From Nocardia amamiensis NBRC 102102 (GTDB lineage Bacteria > Actinomycetota > Actinomycetes > Mycobacteriales > Mycobacteriaceae), in NCBI RefSeq assembly GCF_001612745.1, contig NZ_BDBA01000032.1, positions 19,601-83,600 on the forward strand: 64,000 nucleotides of DNA, read 5' to 3'. The notes beneath the pieces were generated by a model that worked only from the letters and a program-made list of their open reading frames with translations, was not told where the DNA came from and did no database searches. Positions 63,142-64,000 of the stretch are shown here, piece after piece. Numbering within the stretch: position 1 is the stretch's first letter; every line of letters starts with the position of its first letter. The position numbers and the translations under genes were made by a program.

Positions 63142-64000
63142 CAGTGCCCTCTCTTCCGATCGTCCGCACCGATCCGCTGCAGACCGTCGCCGGTCGCGGA
63201 TCCCACGAACATGTCCCCGGTGTGTTGCTCGATGGTCACCGAGTTCGGTTGCCGGACGGTGGCGTAGCGTCCCACTTCCTTCGGTATACCTGTCGACAGG
63301 TCGAACCCGACGACCTCGTTGCGCTGTGTGCACGTCACCCACACGGTGTCGGACCGCTGATCGTAGGCAAGTGCGTAAGGCGAAGATCCTACCGGGAAAC
63401 GCTGACGCAGCACGAGCGGTCCCGCGGTGTAGACCAGCAGTTCGCCCCCGGCGGTGTCGGTGACCACGAACCGGCCGCGCGCGTCACCGATCATCTGTGT
63501 GGCGCCGTCGCCCGCCCGCAGCGCCAATCCCAGCCGCTCGCCGCCGAGGTCGAGCTCGAAGATCGCGGTTTGGTGACGGTCGAGCACGGTGAGCTTGCCG
63601 TCGGCCTCGGCGAGCTCGTCGGCCGACAGCAGCCCGGACACGGTCCTGGTCACCGCACCGCCGGGCGCCACCTCCAGCACCCGGCCATCGCCCGTACCGA
63701 CCAGCAGCCCGCCGTCCGGCCGCGGGAGCACCGACCGCACCTCGCCGTCGACGGCGACCTCGCTGATCGCACCGCTGGCCAGATCCACCCGCAGCACCCG
63801 CCCCTGCGCGGTCGCCAGCATCTCACCCGGCCTGCCCGGCGCCAGTGCGCTCGCGCGTTCCGGCAGTGTCACGGTGCGCACGGTGGGCTGGGCGGCGTCG
63901 GGGTCGATCACGGTGAGCGCGGTGCCGTCGAGCACGGCCAGCAGCCCGGTGCCGGGATCGGATTCCAGCGCAGACACCGGGCCGGCGGGCAGCACCCGGC
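63141..64000 (-). CDS. YncE-like beta-propeller protein, 5' end outside window
   Basis: At least 284 residues of repeated blade-like segments (GLLAVLDGTALTVIDP, GGLLVGTGDGRVLEV, GRFVVTDTAGGELLVY, YDQRSDTVWVTCTQRNEVVGFDL) ending QHTGDMFVGSATGDGLQRI. This is a seven-bladed-type beta-propeller of the YncE/SMP-30-like kind. The frame is open to the right edge, so the N-terminus, perhaps with a lipoprotein signal peptide, is missing. It is translationally coupled to the DUF5703-like gene and then pyrD, a conserved-looking order. Its function is not known from sequence. Confidence 0.75.
   Translation of the reverse strand, partial: RVLPAGPVSALESDPGTGLLAVLDGTALTVIDPDAAQPTVRTVTLPERASALAPGRPGEMLATAQGRVLRVDLASGAISEVAVDGEVRSVLPRPDGGLLVGTGDGRVLEVAPGGAVTRTVSGLLSADELAEADGKLTVLDRHQTAIFELDLGGERLGLALRAGDGATQMIGDARGRFVVTDTAGGELLVYTAGPLVLRQRFPVGSSPYALAYDQRSDTVWVTCTQRNEVVGFDLSTGIPKEVGRYATVRQPNSVTIEQHTGDMFVGSATGDGLQRIGADDRKRGH

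Overview
The window is high-GC actinobacterial DNA, most likely from a Nocardia-like member of the Mycobacteriales. Evidence: GTG/TTG starts, ATGA/GTGA gene overlaps, a class 2 (quinone) PyrD next to a DUF5703-type small protein, a FadD15-like acyl-CoA synthetase, and Ppm1-like and GtrA-like polyprenyl-phosphate sugar genes. The genus call is inference.

Bases 1-48976 are one large secondary-metabolite cluster, cut by the left edge. Two giant polyketide synthase genes (1-16823 and 16820-29935) carry seven modules. Module 1 is KS-DH-ER-KR-ACP without AT. Module 2 is KS-AT-DH-KR-ACP and has the only in-line AT. Module 3 is KS-KR-ACP. Module 4 is split between the two proteins (KS | DH-ACP-KR). 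Module 5 is KS-C-methyltransferase-ACP. Modules 6 and 7 are KS-ACP, followed by a terminal thioester reductase domain. The first two modules look cis-AT-like and the rest trans-AT-like, and the next gene (29932-31818) is a stand-alone AT fused to a type II thioesterase that could load the AT-less modules. Sugar genes follow: cupin isomerase, NAD-dependent reductase, GDP-mannose 4,6-dehydratase and a paralogue, sugar C-methyltransferase, MycE-type O-methyltransferase and a GT1 glycosyltransferase. A second set suggests lipid-linked sugar transfer: a Ppm1-like GT2, a GT87-type membrane glycosyltransferase and a GtrA-type protein. Tailoring enzymes are a flavin monooxygenase, a P450 and an Asp-nucleophile alpha/beta hydrolase. 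A three-gene reverse operon (43745-48377) adds a discrete KS-ACP protein, that hydrolase and an unknown membrane protein. No pathway regulator or exporter was found.

Bases 49097-56337 are mixed accessory sequence: an M20 peptidase, a YbhB/PEBP protein, a degraded duplicate of the PEBP 3' end flanking an inserted hypothetical gene, an XRE-type regulator with a divergent small gene, a small membrane protein, a frameshifted membrane-protein gene and a SAM methyltransferase with a palindromic control region. A near-identical terminator hairpin occurs three times here.

Bases 56353-64000 look like core chromosome: fadD15-like, a ribA-like gene coupled to a degenerate PfkB-family protein, two candidate small ORFs, a hypothetical protein, pyrD, a DUF5703-like gene and a beta-propeller gene cut by the right edge. 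No rRNA, tRNA, CRISPR array or intact insertion sequence was seen.
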